A stretch of 64,000 nt of DNA from the NCBI RefSeq assembly GCF_017948245.1, contig NZ_CP072869.1, positions 340,136 to 404,135 on the forward strand. The letters run 5' to 3'. This document shows positions 8,736 through 16,634 of this stretch, piece after piece (position 1 is the first letter of the stretch; the number at the start of each line of letters is the position of its first letter). The translations under genes were made by a program, and so were the position numbers. This DNA comes from Rhizobium sp. NLR16a (GTDB lineage Bacteria > Pseudomonadota > Alphaproteobacteria > Rhizobiales > Rhizobiaceae). The notes beneath the pieces are model-generated. The model had not been told where the DNA came from and did not search any database. It saw nothing but the letters and a program-made list of their open reading frames with translations.

Positions 8736-9639
8736 TGTTGGCTCCCGACGTGATTTGGGCAACCGTGCGCTTTAAAGTCGCGACAACGGTTTCAAGGGTT
8801 CTTTTTTCTTCGGAATTGAGCGGGCGCAGTGGCGCGCGCACGGACCCTGTCTTCAGGCCGATGATCTCGCATCCATGCTTGATCGACTGGACGAATTTTC
8901 CACATTCGAGGAAGTCCATCAGCGGCAGCATCGCCGTCATGATCGCGCGGCCCTTGTCGAAATTCTTTTCAAGGACGCAGGCTTCGTAGAGGGCGACATG
9001 TTCGCGCGGCAGGAAGTTGGAGCCGGCGCAGACCCAGCTTTTGGCACCCCAGGCAAAGAATTCCAGGGCCTGGTCGTCCCAGCCACAGGAAAGGCGGATA
9101 TGCGGAAACTTGCGCGCCAGGAGATGGACGTTGGCCATTTCGCCGGAGCTTTCCTTGATTGCCACGACGTTTTTGGACCGGCCCACGCGGGAGAAATAGT
9201 CCTCGCGCATGGTGATGCCCATGCGGGCCGGATAATTGTAGAGCATGATCGGCAGGTTGGCGGCGCGGTCGATCGTCAAGGCATGGATCGCATTCTCCTT
9301 TTCCGTCGGCAGCGCATAGGGCGGCGACGAGACCAGGATCGCGTCAGCGCCGATTTCCTTCGCAGCCTTGGCATATTCAACGGAGTCTTCGGTCCGCGTT
9401 GCACCGGTGCCGATGACAAGGGCGAGGCGTGTCCCGATGACATCCTTGGCGTAAGCGGCAAGCTCGAAGCGTTCCTGGGCGCTCTGAGCGTAATATTCGC
9501 CCGTCGATCCGCCGACGATGATGCCATGAACCTTGGCTTCGATCAGCGATTCCAGCACTGCCGCAAACCCCTTACGGTCGATCTGCCTGTCAGGCCCGAG
9601 CGGCGTGATCGCCGGGGTGTAGATGCCTTCGAATTTCAT
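8728..9639 (-). CDS. DapA/NanA-family lyase (probable 1-pyrroline-4-hydroxy-2-carboxylate deaminase)
   Basis: The 303-residue protein is a TIM-barrel aldolase/lyase of the dihydrodipicolinate synthase family. The Schiff-base lysine lies in NVVAIKESSGEM and the catalytic tyrosine in MLYNYPARMG; the phosphate-like loop GGSTGEYYAQS is also present. In rhizobia and pseudomonads the paralogue next to a D-hydroxyproline dehydrogenase deaminates 1-pyrroline-4-hydroxy-2-carboxylate to 2-oxoglutarate semialdehyde. That fits here because the next gene is an aldehyde dehydrogenase. The start MKFEGIYTPAITP is at the usual family position. The gene overlaps the GntR regulator gene by 4 bp (ATGA), so regulator and enzymes share a transcript. 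Confidence 0.87.
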   Translation of the reverse strand: MKFEGIYTPAITPLGPDRQIDRKGFAAVLESLIEAKVHGIIVGGSTGEYYAQSAQERFELAAYAKDVIGTRLALVIGTGATRTEDSVEYAKAAKEIGADAILVSSPPYALPTEKENAIHALTIDRAANLPIMLYNYPARMGITMREDYFSRVGRSKNVVAIKESSGEMANVHLLARKFPHIRLSCGWDDQALEFFAWGAKSWVCAGSNFLPREHVALYEACVLEKNFDKGRAIMTAMLPLMDFLECGKFVQSIKHGCEIIGLKTGSVRAPLRPLNSEEKRTLETVVATLKRTVAQITSGANNA

Positions 9640-10346
9640 GATGACTTCTCCGTGGATTGCGTCGGCGTTACGACCAGTGCGTCCGCCTTGAGTGCTTGGG
9701 GTGCGATGAACATTTCCATGTTCTCGCGCGACAGTTCCCAGTGTTCGAACACGAGGTCGACGACAGCGTCTTCGTCACGGGCGGCGATCGCCGCGATGAA
9801 CCCGTCATGATGACCGACTGATTTTCGAAGCCGCTCTTGCATGTCCGCGTTGCGGGGGCGGAAGAATGTGTGGCCGATGCGCGCATGATCGATCAGCAGC
9901 CTGCCGAGGCTCGGTTGCAGGTACTCGTTGCCCGACATCTCGCCGATGATCTCGTGAAACCGGTTGTTGGCGAGGGTCATCGAAAGCGCATCGTGCGAGA
10001 TGCTCGCGGCCCGAAACTGTTCCTGGGTTGTCTGCAACTCGGACAGCTGCTTCACCTTGAAATTCCGAACCGCGAGGCGTCCGATCGCCGCGTAGATCAT
10101 CGGGGCGACCAGGAAGAAGTGGCGCAGCGTCGAGTGGTTCATCGGGATGACCCGAGCGCCGCGGTTGGTGCGGATATCCACGTAGCCTTCGCCTTCCAGG
10201 CGACGGAAGACCTCCCGCACCGGGGTCCGTGACAGGCCGTATTTTTCACTCAGCGACACTTCATCCAGGTCTTCGTCCGGATCGAGTTCCATCGTCAGGA
10301 TCCGGCGCTTGAGATCGTCGTAGAGTTCGCTCTTGCCGCCCTTCAT
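9636..10346 (-). CDS. GntR-family transcriptional regulator (FCD type), first gene of the catabolic operon
   Basis: This 236-residue regulator has an N-terminal winged helix (about residues 5-70, LSEKYGLSRTPVREVFRRLEGEGYVDI) and an all-helical FCD ligand domain containing the metal-type histidine pattern in NNRFHEIIGEMSGN and GHHDGFIAAI. The start MKGGKSELYDD was chosen because the divergent paralogue at 10606 begins identically and a GGGGA site precedes it; the frame is open further upstream. The gene leads the minus-strand operon and overlaps the deaminase gene, as in autoregulated catabolic operons. It and its neighbour are similar over almost their full length, clearly a duplicated pair. 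Confidence 0.9.
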   Translation of the reverse strand: MKGGKSELYDDLKRRILTMELDPDEDLDEVSLSEKYGLSRTPVREVFRRLEGEGYVDIRTNRGARVIPMNHSTLRHFFLVAPMIYAAIGRLAVRNFKVKQLSELQTTQEQFRAASISHDALSMTLANNRFHEIIGEMSGNEYLQPSLGRLLIDHARIGHTFFRPRNADMQERLRKSVGHHDGFIAAIAARDEDAVVDLVFEHWELSRENMEMFIAPQALKADALVVTPTQSTEKSS

Positions 10347-10435
10347 CTCAAATCCCCGATGTGTGACCTGGCCCGCGCATCGCGCTGTCGGCTTATGAGG
10401 ACAAGCTTGCATGAGATTTTAGATGAGTCAACAAA

Positions 10436-10458
10436 ATTGTATTTTGAAAGTACACAAT
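10436..10458. promoter_or_regulatory. Candidate GntR operator in the divergent promoter region
   Basis: The 259-bp gap between the two divergent GntR genes (10347-10605) is AT-rich compared with the flanking genes and must carry both promoters. Within it ATTGT (10436-10440) and ACAAT (10454-10458) form an inverted repeat around 13 bp, with further matches inside. A looser related patch, ATACAGTTGTGCAA, follows at about 10474. Palindromes ending in TTGT/ACAA are common operators of FCD-type GntR proteins. Binding is inferred; no promoter hexamers were assigned with certainty. Confidence 0.4.
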
Positions 10459-10605
10459 AGTTACACCGAAAATATACAGTTGTGCAAAGTGATAAAATTA
10501 AGAGCACTGTCACGCGAGCCCCGACTGAATATCGAGATTGCCAACGGCGACGGTCGGCCTTAAGCCAATCGCAGATCGGACACTTCTGCCTGGGGAATGA
10601 ATTGA

Positions 10606-11322
10606 ATGAAGAGCGGCAAGAGCACTCTCTACGATGATCTCAAGCGTCAGATCCTCACGATGGAACTCGACCCCGACGAGGATGTGGATGAGGTCAGCCT
10701 CAGCGAGAAGTATGGCCTGTCTCGCACGCCCGTACGGGACACGCTTCGGCGCCTCGCAGGAGAAGGCTACATTGACATGCGGGAAAACAGAAGCGCGCGC
10801 GTTATCCCGCTGAATCATTCAACTCTGCGCCATTTTTTTCTTATAGCGCCAATGATTTATGCAGCAATCGGCCGGCTGGCGGTGCAAAACTTCAAGCCTA
10901 GGCAGTTGTCGGAACTACGCGATACGCAGGAGAAATTTCGAACCGCCAGCGAGAATCTCGATACGCTTGAAATGGTCTTGGAGAACAACAGGTTTCACGA
11001 GATCATGGGTGAGATGTCGGGCAACGTTTATCTGCAGCCCAGCCTCGGGCGGCTGCTTATCGATCACGCCCGAATCGGCCACACCTTTTTCCATCCGCGC
11101 AATGATGACATGCGGCAGCGCCTTCAACTGGCTGTCGAGCACCATGACGGCTTCATCGACGCGATCAAAGCCCATGACGAACACGCCGTCGTCGACCTGG
11201 TCTTCAAGCACTGGGAACTGTCGCGCGAAAACATGGAACTCTATGTCGTGCCCAACGACATGAAGGCTGATCTTCCGGTCGAGCCCGGCTCGTCGCAGGA
11301 GAAGGATGCGCAACAGGTCTGA
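10606..11322 (+). CDS. GntR-family transcriptional regulator (FCD type), divergent paralogue
   Basis: The 238-residue product is a close paralogue of the GntR protein encoded at 9636-10346. Both share LYDDLKR, ILTMELDPDED, VSLSEKYGLSRTPVR, HSTLRHFF, NNRFHEI and YLQPSLGRLLIDHARIGHTFF. The winged helix occupies about residues 5-70 and the FCD domain the rest. Differences are concentrated in the ligand domain around residues 100-125 and 165-190 and at the C-terminus, which suggests a different effector rather than simple redundancy. A GGGGA site lies 9 bp before the ATG. It may cross-regulate the minus-strand catabolic operon through the shared intergenic region. Confidence 0.9.
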   Translation: MKSGKSTLYDDLKRQILTMELDPDEDVDEVSLSEKYGLSRTPVRDTLRRLAGEGYIDMRENRSARVIPLNHSTLRHFFLIAPMIYAAIGRLAVQNFKPRQLSELRDTQEKFRTASENLDTLEMVLENNRFHEIMGEMSGNVYLQPSLGRLLIDHARIGHTFFHPRNDDMRQRLQLAVEHHDGFIDAIKAHDEHAVVDLVFKHWELSRENMELYVVPNDMKADLPVEPGSSQEKDAQQV

Positions 11323-11346
11323 CGCTTGGCCTTTGGACGGGGCGGC

Positions 11347-12257
11347 TCAGGACGTTTTCTGCAGAGCCTGCGTTAGCCATCCGGCTGCAAAATCGGCGAT
11401 CGCGGAGCGCTTGGCATCGACCGGTAACAGAACGTTGTAACGGCCCTCCGCCTCGAACTCCGTGTCCCCGACCTTGACGAGGCTGCCGTCAGCCAGAAAT
11501 GTCTTGATATGCACATCCCATCCGAGCGCAACGCCCTGGCCGGCCCGTGTCGCATAGATAGTCTCGGTGTAATGGCTGAGGCGGAGGATCGAGCGCAGAT
11601 TGTCCGGCTTGCGGCCGCGCCGGGCAAACCAGTCTTCCTATCGATACCAGCTTCTGTTTGGAACATCGGTCTCGATCAGTTCATAGCCGCCATGGGGGAA
11701 ATCCTCGACGCGACGGGACGTGGCATAATGCGGCGAGCAGACAGGATAGATCCGGTCCCCGCATGATCCCAGCACGATCCCGTCATTGAAAGGCGGCACG
11801 CCATATCGGATCGCGATATCGACGCCGCCGTTTGTCAGGTCCAGCTTGCTGTCCTGTGAGACCACGCGAATCTGATGTCCGGATTGAGCTGGCGAAACTC
11901 GGCGATCTTCGGAAGCAGCCAGAACGACGAGAATGCGATCGTTGCGCCGATGGTCACGACGTCGGTGACGCTGGCGCGCACCGCATCGACGCTGTCGGCA
12001 ATATTGGACAGACTGTCTGCTAGCGTCGCGCCGAGAATGAGGCAGGCAGGAGTCGGTTCGATCGTCCGGTGGCCGCGATGAAAGAGCGGCCGGCCGAAAT
12101 CATCCTCCAGAAGGGCAATCATGCGACTGACCGCAGCCTGCGTCACCCCCAATTCACTGGCTGCCGCGGTAAAGCTGCGATGCCGGATGGCGGCCTCCAG
12201 CGCCACGAGCGCGATGGCGCGTGAGCTTGCCGACACGGCGCTGCCGGTCGACGTCAT
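11347..12257 (-). pseudogene. Decayed LysR-family regulator gene (one frameshift, one nonsense codon)
   Basis: Read on the minus strand, the first part encodes a LysR-type helix-turn-helix (SFTAAASELGVTQAAVSRMI, then DDFGRPLF) and the start of the effector domain. Near 11866 the frame changes: one missing base in a stretch that should encode NPDIRF-RVVSQDSKLDL. The second frame (DLTNGGVDIAIRYG, ELIETDVPNRSWYR) then meets a TAG at 11638-11640. The same frame continues after it as EDWFARRG, HYTETIYATRAGQGVALGWD and ALQKTS to a natural stop at 11347. The pieces together resemble a GcvA-like LysR protein of ordinary length. The 5' boundary is uncertain because it abuts the reductase fragment on the other strand. 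Confidence 0.8.
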
Positions 12258-12867
12258 CTTCTTGCATGCCAGCCGGACGCCGGGCGACCTGGTGTTCCGT
12301 AACGAACTGGCGAGCCTTGCGACCAAGCTGAAAGGCTTTCTCCTGTATTTCCTGCCGGAGACGCTCACCGGCGAAACCTCGTGGTCTGGCCTTCACGGCC
12401 GGATTTCGCGCGACCTGTTCAAGCTCATTGTTCCCGACCTCACGGAGCGGGTGATCCTGTGCTGTGGCCTGGCTCCGTTCATGGCTGCGGCACGGACGAT
12501 TTCGGCAGACCTCGGCGTGCCACCCGAAAATTACATCGAAGAGAGTTTTGACGCCGCCGTGATCGACGACGCTCCGCTTCCGATGACGGACGAGGCAGTG
12601 CTCGCGCCCTTCAAGGTCGAGTTTGCCAAGCAGGGTCGTACGATTGACGTCACATCCGATCAGACCGTGCTGTCCTGCGCAAAGAAGGCCGGCGTGAAAA
12701 TCCCGTCGTCCTGCTCGAACGGCCTCTGCGGCACCTGCAAATCGAAACTCGTCAGCGGCACCGTCGACATGAACCACAACGGCGGTATCCGCCAACGCGA
12801 AATCAACGCCGGATTTTTCTTGCCTTGCTGTTCGAAACCACTCAGCGATCTGGTTATTGAGCGATAA
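12240..12867 (+). pseudogene. 3' fragment of a GbcB-like ferredoxin-type Rieske-oxygenase reductase
   Basis: From about 12240 the plus strand encodes the C-terminal part of a flavin/NADH reductase with a plant-type 2Fe-2S ferredoxin domain. PVDVIFLHASRTPGDLVFR and VILCCGLAPFMAA belong to the nucleotide-binding domain. The cluster ligands are in CSNGLCGTCKSKL and LPCCSKPLSDL (C-x4-C-x2-C and a distal C), in the order seen in the reductases of glycine betaine, proline betaine and carnitine oxygenases. The FMN/FAD-binding N-terminal half is missing: upstream sequence in this frame is antisense to the LysR relic. The fragment is consistent with a betaine-degradation gene once present next to the ProVWX-type operon. 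Confidence 0.75.
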
Positions 12868-12889
12868 GGCTTAAGCTAGATATTAGCTG

Positions 12890-12919
12890 GCCACGCGAAA
12901 ATTAAGCATTTTGTGTGGC
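12890..12919. terminator. Possible hairpin downstream of the reductase fragment
   Basis: GCCAC, then AAAA, on the left (12890-12901) pairs with TTTT and GTGGC on the right (12908-12919) around an AT-rich loop. It lies just after the reductase stop and before the AbiEi gene, so it could be a terminator or an AbiEi operator. The pairing is interrupted and the call is weak. Confidence 0.25.
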
Positions 12920-13092
12920 TGTCGCGGCTGTATTTTAGTAGCTAAATGACGTTCTGGAGTTCGTGTCCCTTCAAGGCGCTTGCGCGGCATGAGGCAAGCC
13001 AGAACAGCAGTTTGCTTGTTTGCTGCGCAGTACATATCGACATTTTTGCGGATATGCGGCATAGAGGCTATATTTGCTGCACAGGGAATATC

Positions 13093-14175
13093 GTGGAAGA
13101 TTTCATCGCTATCGATATGTTGGGTAAATTGACGGCCAGCCTCACGGAGGCAGGCGGGGAAATCACGTCCGAGCCGAGGTTTGAGCCGCAGATGGGAAAC
13201 TCTCACGCAGATTTCCTTATAGATGCACGATTTTCTGATGCGCCTATCAAACTTGTTGTCGAGGTCAAAAAATCAGCTTTCCCAAGAGATGTCAGGGAAG
13301 CAATCTGGCAGCTGAAGAAATTCATTGCCGCTATGCCGCCAGGCAATTTTAGAGTTCTCCCCCTATTGATGGCCGATACCATTTCCCGGGGTGCGCGTGC
13401 ACTCCTGCGAGAGGAAAAGATCGGTTATTTCGATCGTAGCGGGAGCCTCTATCTTTCGGCCGACAATCTCTTTGTTCTCGTCGAAAAGCCAGCCTCGAAG
13501 CAGCAGGCTCGATCGCTTAACAATCTGTTCGTTGGAAGTCGCGCACAGGCCCTCCATGCCGTCTGGACATTTAAGGACCAGTGGTTCGGTGTGCATGAAC
13601 TGGCCGAGCGGGCATCCGTATCTCCAACAACTGCATCTCAGGTTCTTATCGAACTAGAGCGCCGCGAATGGGTGAGCTCCAAGGGTGCCGGTCCATCGAA
13701 GGAAAGAATACTCTCCAATCCCCGCGCGCTGCTTGACGAGTGGTCTTCCCACGTCGCTTCGATCAAGCCGAAGCCGCTTCGCTCGTACTACATGCGGATG
13801 ACCAAAATCGATGAGGCGATCCATGAGATTGACCGCACCTGCGATGAGATGGGAGTTCGCTACGAAATTTCCGGGCTCATGGCCGGCCAGATCCATGCAC
13901 CGCACCTCTCGAAGATATCCCAGCTCCATTGCCGCATCGATAATGGCGGCGAAAGCCTTCTCCGAAACCTGGGAGCAAAGGCTGTCAAAGACGGCTGGAA
14001 TCTGGGAGTTATAGACTCTAATCCACGCCACGACTTTATGTTTCGCCAACGGGTCGGTCATGTCTGGGTCACGGATCCACTTCAAACCTATCTCGACCTC
14101 CTGCAGCTCGGCAGCGGTCGCTCAAAGGAGCTGGCCGAACATCTTCGGCTGACAAAGCTCGCGGTACCCGAATGA
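13093..14175 (+). CDS. AbiEi-family antitoxin-like protein (type IV toxin-antitoxin system)
   Basis: This protein of about 360 residues resembles the long AbiEi-type proteins found beside AbiEii nucleotidyltransferases. The N-terminal part has a restriction-endonuclease-like motif, HADFLIDARF followed by KLVVEVKKSAFPRDVREAIWQ. The middle has a winged helix (WFGVHELAERASVSPTTASQVLIELERR). The C-terminal part has VWVTDPLQTYLDLLQLGSGRSKELAEHL, typical of these proteins. A GTG at 13093 with AGGGAA just upstream is taken as start; in-frame ATGs at 13054 and 12946 are alternatives but add atypical residues. The gene overlaps the next one by 4 bp (ATGA). In AbiE systems this component represses the operon and counters the toxin. 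Confidence 0.75.
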   Translation: MEDFIAIDMLGKLTASLTEAGGEITSEPRFEPQMGNSHADFLIDARFSDAPIKLVVEVKKSAFPRDVREAIWQLKKFIAAMPPGNFRVLPLLMADTISRGARALLREEKIGYFDRSGSLYLSADNLFVLVEKPASKQQARSLNNLFVGSRAQALHAVWTFKDQWFGVHELAERASVSPTTASQVLIELERREWVSSKGAGPSKERILSNPRALLDEWSSHVASIKPKPLRSYYMRMTKIDEAIHEIDRTCDEMGVRYEISGLMAGQIHAPHLSKISQLHCRIDNGGESLLRNLGAKAVKDGWNLGVIDSNPRHDFMFRQRVGHVWVTDPLQTYLDLLQLGSGRSKELAEHLRLTKLAVPE

Positions 14176-15083
14176 CAAAGCCTCAGATACTGACTGAATA
14201 CAGTGCCGATGTTACCCGCGACTGCGAGCGCGTCCTGGTTACGCTCTTCAGCGGTCTCGGCCCTTGGCGGGACTCCGTCTTTCTGGTCGGTGGGCTGGCA
14301 CCGCGCTACATCGTCACCAAGCGGCCGCCTGACGTCCCGCCTCATGCGGGAACCGGCGATATAGATGTCGTTGTCGATCTGTCGATCCTTGCCGACACAG
14401 AGGCATACCGGACGCTCGAGCAGAACCTCAAAAAAATGGGCTTCGAGCGAGCGCAAAATGACAAGGGCAATAAGGTCAACTGGCGTTGGCAGACTATGAC
14501 CGAGCACGGTATTCTCGTCATTCTGGAGTTCTTGGCAGACGATCCGAAGCTGCTGGGTGGCGCATTACAGGAACTGCCGACGGAGGGAAATGTTTCTGCC
14601 GTGAATATCCCTCACGCGTCGCTCGTGTTCGGACACCACGACCGGATGGAAGTCACCGCCGATCTGTTGGGTGAAAAGGGCCGCTCGACAGAATCCATCC
14701 CCTATGCCGATATCGTGGCATTCACATGCCTGAAGGCGTTTGCCTTTGATCACCGGCGTGAGCGCAAAGATGCGCACGATCTCGTCTACTGCCTCGAACA
14801 CGGAGAAGGCGGGCTCGCCGGTGCAATCGCCAAATTCCAAGAGGCTCTGAAAGGCAACGATCGGGAGGTCATCGAACGTGCCCTGACGCTATTGCTCACC
14901 CGATTTTGTGATCCTGAGCCAGACGAAGGCTACCTGCGCGAAGGCAACGTCGCCGTGGCGCAGTTCGAAATTGAAGGTGCTGCAGACGACACGGAAATCA
15001 GAGAAGCCCGGATTTTGCGCCAGCGTGCCGTCAATGACATCATGCTCGAATTATTGAGCACGCTTGGTATTGGGTTCAAGTGA
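14172..15083 (+). CDS. AbiEii-like nucleotidyltransferase (type IV toxin-antitoxin partner)
   Basis: The 303-residue product has the nucleotidyltransferase-fold signature: VFLVGGLAPRYI followed by GTGDIDVVVDL, the paired aspartates expected to bind metal. A later motif ILVILEFLAD supplies a further acidic strand. This pattern is found in AbiEii/AbiGii-type proteins encoded directly after an AbiEi homologue, where the nucleotidyltransferase is the growth-arresting toxin triggered by phage. The ATGA overlap with the upstream gene supports a two-gene module. The frame appears intact. It is the first module of a defence island whose next gene is interrupted by an IS5 element. Confidence 0.75.
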   Translation: MTKPQILTEYSADVTRDCERVLVTLFSGLGPWRDSVFLVGGLAPRYIVTKRPPDVPPHAGTGDIDVVVDLSILADTEAYRTLEQNLKKMGFERAQNDKGNKVNWRWQTMTEHGILVILEFLADDPKLLGGALQELPTEGNVSAVNIPHASLVFGHHDRMEVTADLLGEKGRSTESIPYADIVAFTCLKAFAFDHRRERKDAHDLVYCLEHGEGGLAGAIAKFQEALKGNDREVIERALTLLLTRFCDPEPDEGYLREGNVAVAQFEIEGAADDTEIREARILRQRAVNDIMLELLSTLGIGFK

Positions 15084-15326
15084 TGCTCGGAGCGTGGGAT
15101 CTTGTTATCTGAGCCTGGTTGAAGGGGGTGCACTGTGACTCCGCCGAGCGCCGTAGTCGGGATTTGTTCAAAAGTCCCCTGTCGTTGTGACGCACGTCGA
15201 GCAATCCGATTTCGGTTGGCTTATCGTTGGCGCCGACGGCTAGTTCGAGTGCAGGCTTCCGATCGGAGGAAAGTTCGCAAAAATTTGTCAAGCCGATGAA
15301 TCCACTTGCAGCGTTGCAAAGCCCTA

Positions 15327-16634
15327 ACAGGCTGCTGAAAATCGCTTTGCGCTACCGCGTCGCATTGCTGTTGGTTTAATTTTTAGCCGGATTGCCGGCG
15401 GATTTGCGCTGATGGCAGGGAATTTCCTGGTCATTGTGGGCTTGTGGCTCCCTCAAGACACACTTTGCCCGTCGACCCAATCAATTTCGGAAGACGAATG
15501 ATGTTGTAGGCGACAAGGGCGAAAGTGAAGACCGCCTCGACCTTATCCAGTCCGCGCACCTTGAGCTGTGAGAGACCGCCGGTCGTCTTGACCCAGCCGA
15601 AGACTTCCTCGATCCGCTTGCGGCAACGCAGGCTCATCGCATAGCCGGTGCTTTGTGCGACGTCTGGCGGCACCGCCGTCTTGCGCACCTTGCCCGTCTT
15701 GCTCACCGTCCCGTTGATCGCTACATGCGGCTCGATCTTGCGCGCCTTCAACTCTTCGATGAAGGCTTCCACGTCGTAGGCCTTGTCGGCGCCAAGCGTC
15801 GCCCCTTCGCCAAGCCCCTCGCTCAACATACTGGCCGCCTCCCGCTCGCCCGTGCCGGTCGCATGCGTCACCGCACCGTCGACCACAAGCCCATTGCGGT
15901 TCTCCATCAGCGCATGTCCCAGATAGGCCAGCCGGCTCTCCTGGCCCTTGCTCTTGCGGTAAAGCCGGGCATCCGGGTCGGTGGTCGAGGCGTGCGTCTC
16001 GTTCGAGCGCTTCTCCTTGCGGAAATCACGCTCGCCGTTGCGTCCGTCCGTTGGCGGCTCGTCCGAGCCGTCCTTGGACCGGAAGCTCTTGATCGAGGCA
16101 AACGCCTTCAGCATCGTGCCGTCGACCGAAAAATGCTCGGCACTTAAAAGCGCCTTGACCGCAGGCTGCAAAAGCAGCGCCGACAGGAAGCTCTGGGCGA
16201 CCTCCGTCGTCAACAGCCGATCCCGGTTCTTCGAAAATGACGAGGCATCCCAGACCGCATCGTCGATGCCAAGCCCGACGAACCAGCGGAACAGCAGATC
16301 GAATTCCAGCCGCTCCATCAATTGACGCTCGGAGCGGATCGAATACAGCATCTGCAGCAGCACCGCCCGCAGCATCCGTTCCGGCGCAATCGACGGTCGA
16401 CCGGTCTTGGCATAGAGCCCCGCAAACGATCCATCCAACGCAGCAAGCGAGGTGTTCACCAGATCGCGCATCGCCCGAAGCGGATGCCGAACCGGAACCC
16501 GCCCCTCAAGATCCACATACGAAAACAGCGAACCCGTCCGATCATCCCCGCCGCGCATCAAATTCCCTCGAAAGCCACCCGCTCAAGGGAATCATGTGTT
16601 CAGACCAAAAGCCAGCGAGTTTTTCAGCAGCCTG
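15327..16634. mobile_element. IS5-group insertion sequence, complete
   Basis: The element is bounded by inverted repeats CAGGCTGCTGAAAA (from 15328) and its complement ending at 16634. It contains one transposase gene on the minus strand. The flanks read CTAA on the left (15324-15327) and CTAG on the right (16635-16638). Both fit the YTAR target of this group but are not identical, so the two flanks may not derive from one insertion event. The right flank falls inside a helicase reading frame whose 5' part is absent on the left side. The 243 bp between the AbiEii stop and the element (15084-15326) show no clear gene. Confidence 0.9.
15431..16561 (-). CDS. IS5-family transposase
   Basis: The 376-residue transposase has an N-terminal DUF772-type domain (APERMLRAVLLQMLYSIRSERQLMERL, FRWFVGLGIDD) and a DDE catalytic domain. 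The first aspartate is in HFSVDGTMLKAF, the second in LGADKAYD and the glutamate in CRKRIEEVFGWVKTTGG, the usual Y/R-x-E end of IS5 transposases. The frame is intact and the enzyme is probably active. It lies inside the inverted repeats of the element spanning 15327-16634. Confidence 0.92.
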   Translation of the reverse strand: MMRGGDDRTGSLFSYVDLEGRVPVRHPLRAMRDLVNTSLAALDGSFAGLYAKTGRPSIAPERMLRAVLLQMLYSIRSERQLMERLEFDLLFRWFVGLGIDDAVWDASSFSKNRDRLLTTEVAQSFLSALLLQPAVKALLSAEHFSVDGTMLKAFASIKSFRSKDGSDEPPTDGRNGERDFRKEKRSNETHASTTDPDARLYRKSKGQESRLAYLGHALMENRNGLVVDGAVTHATGTGEREAASMLSEGLGEGATLGADKAYDVEAFIEELKARKIEPHVAINGTVSKTGKVRKTAVPPDVAQSTGYAMSLRCRKRIEEVFGWVKTTGGLSQLKVRGLDKVEAVFTFALVAYNIIRLPKLIGSTGKVCLEGATSPQ

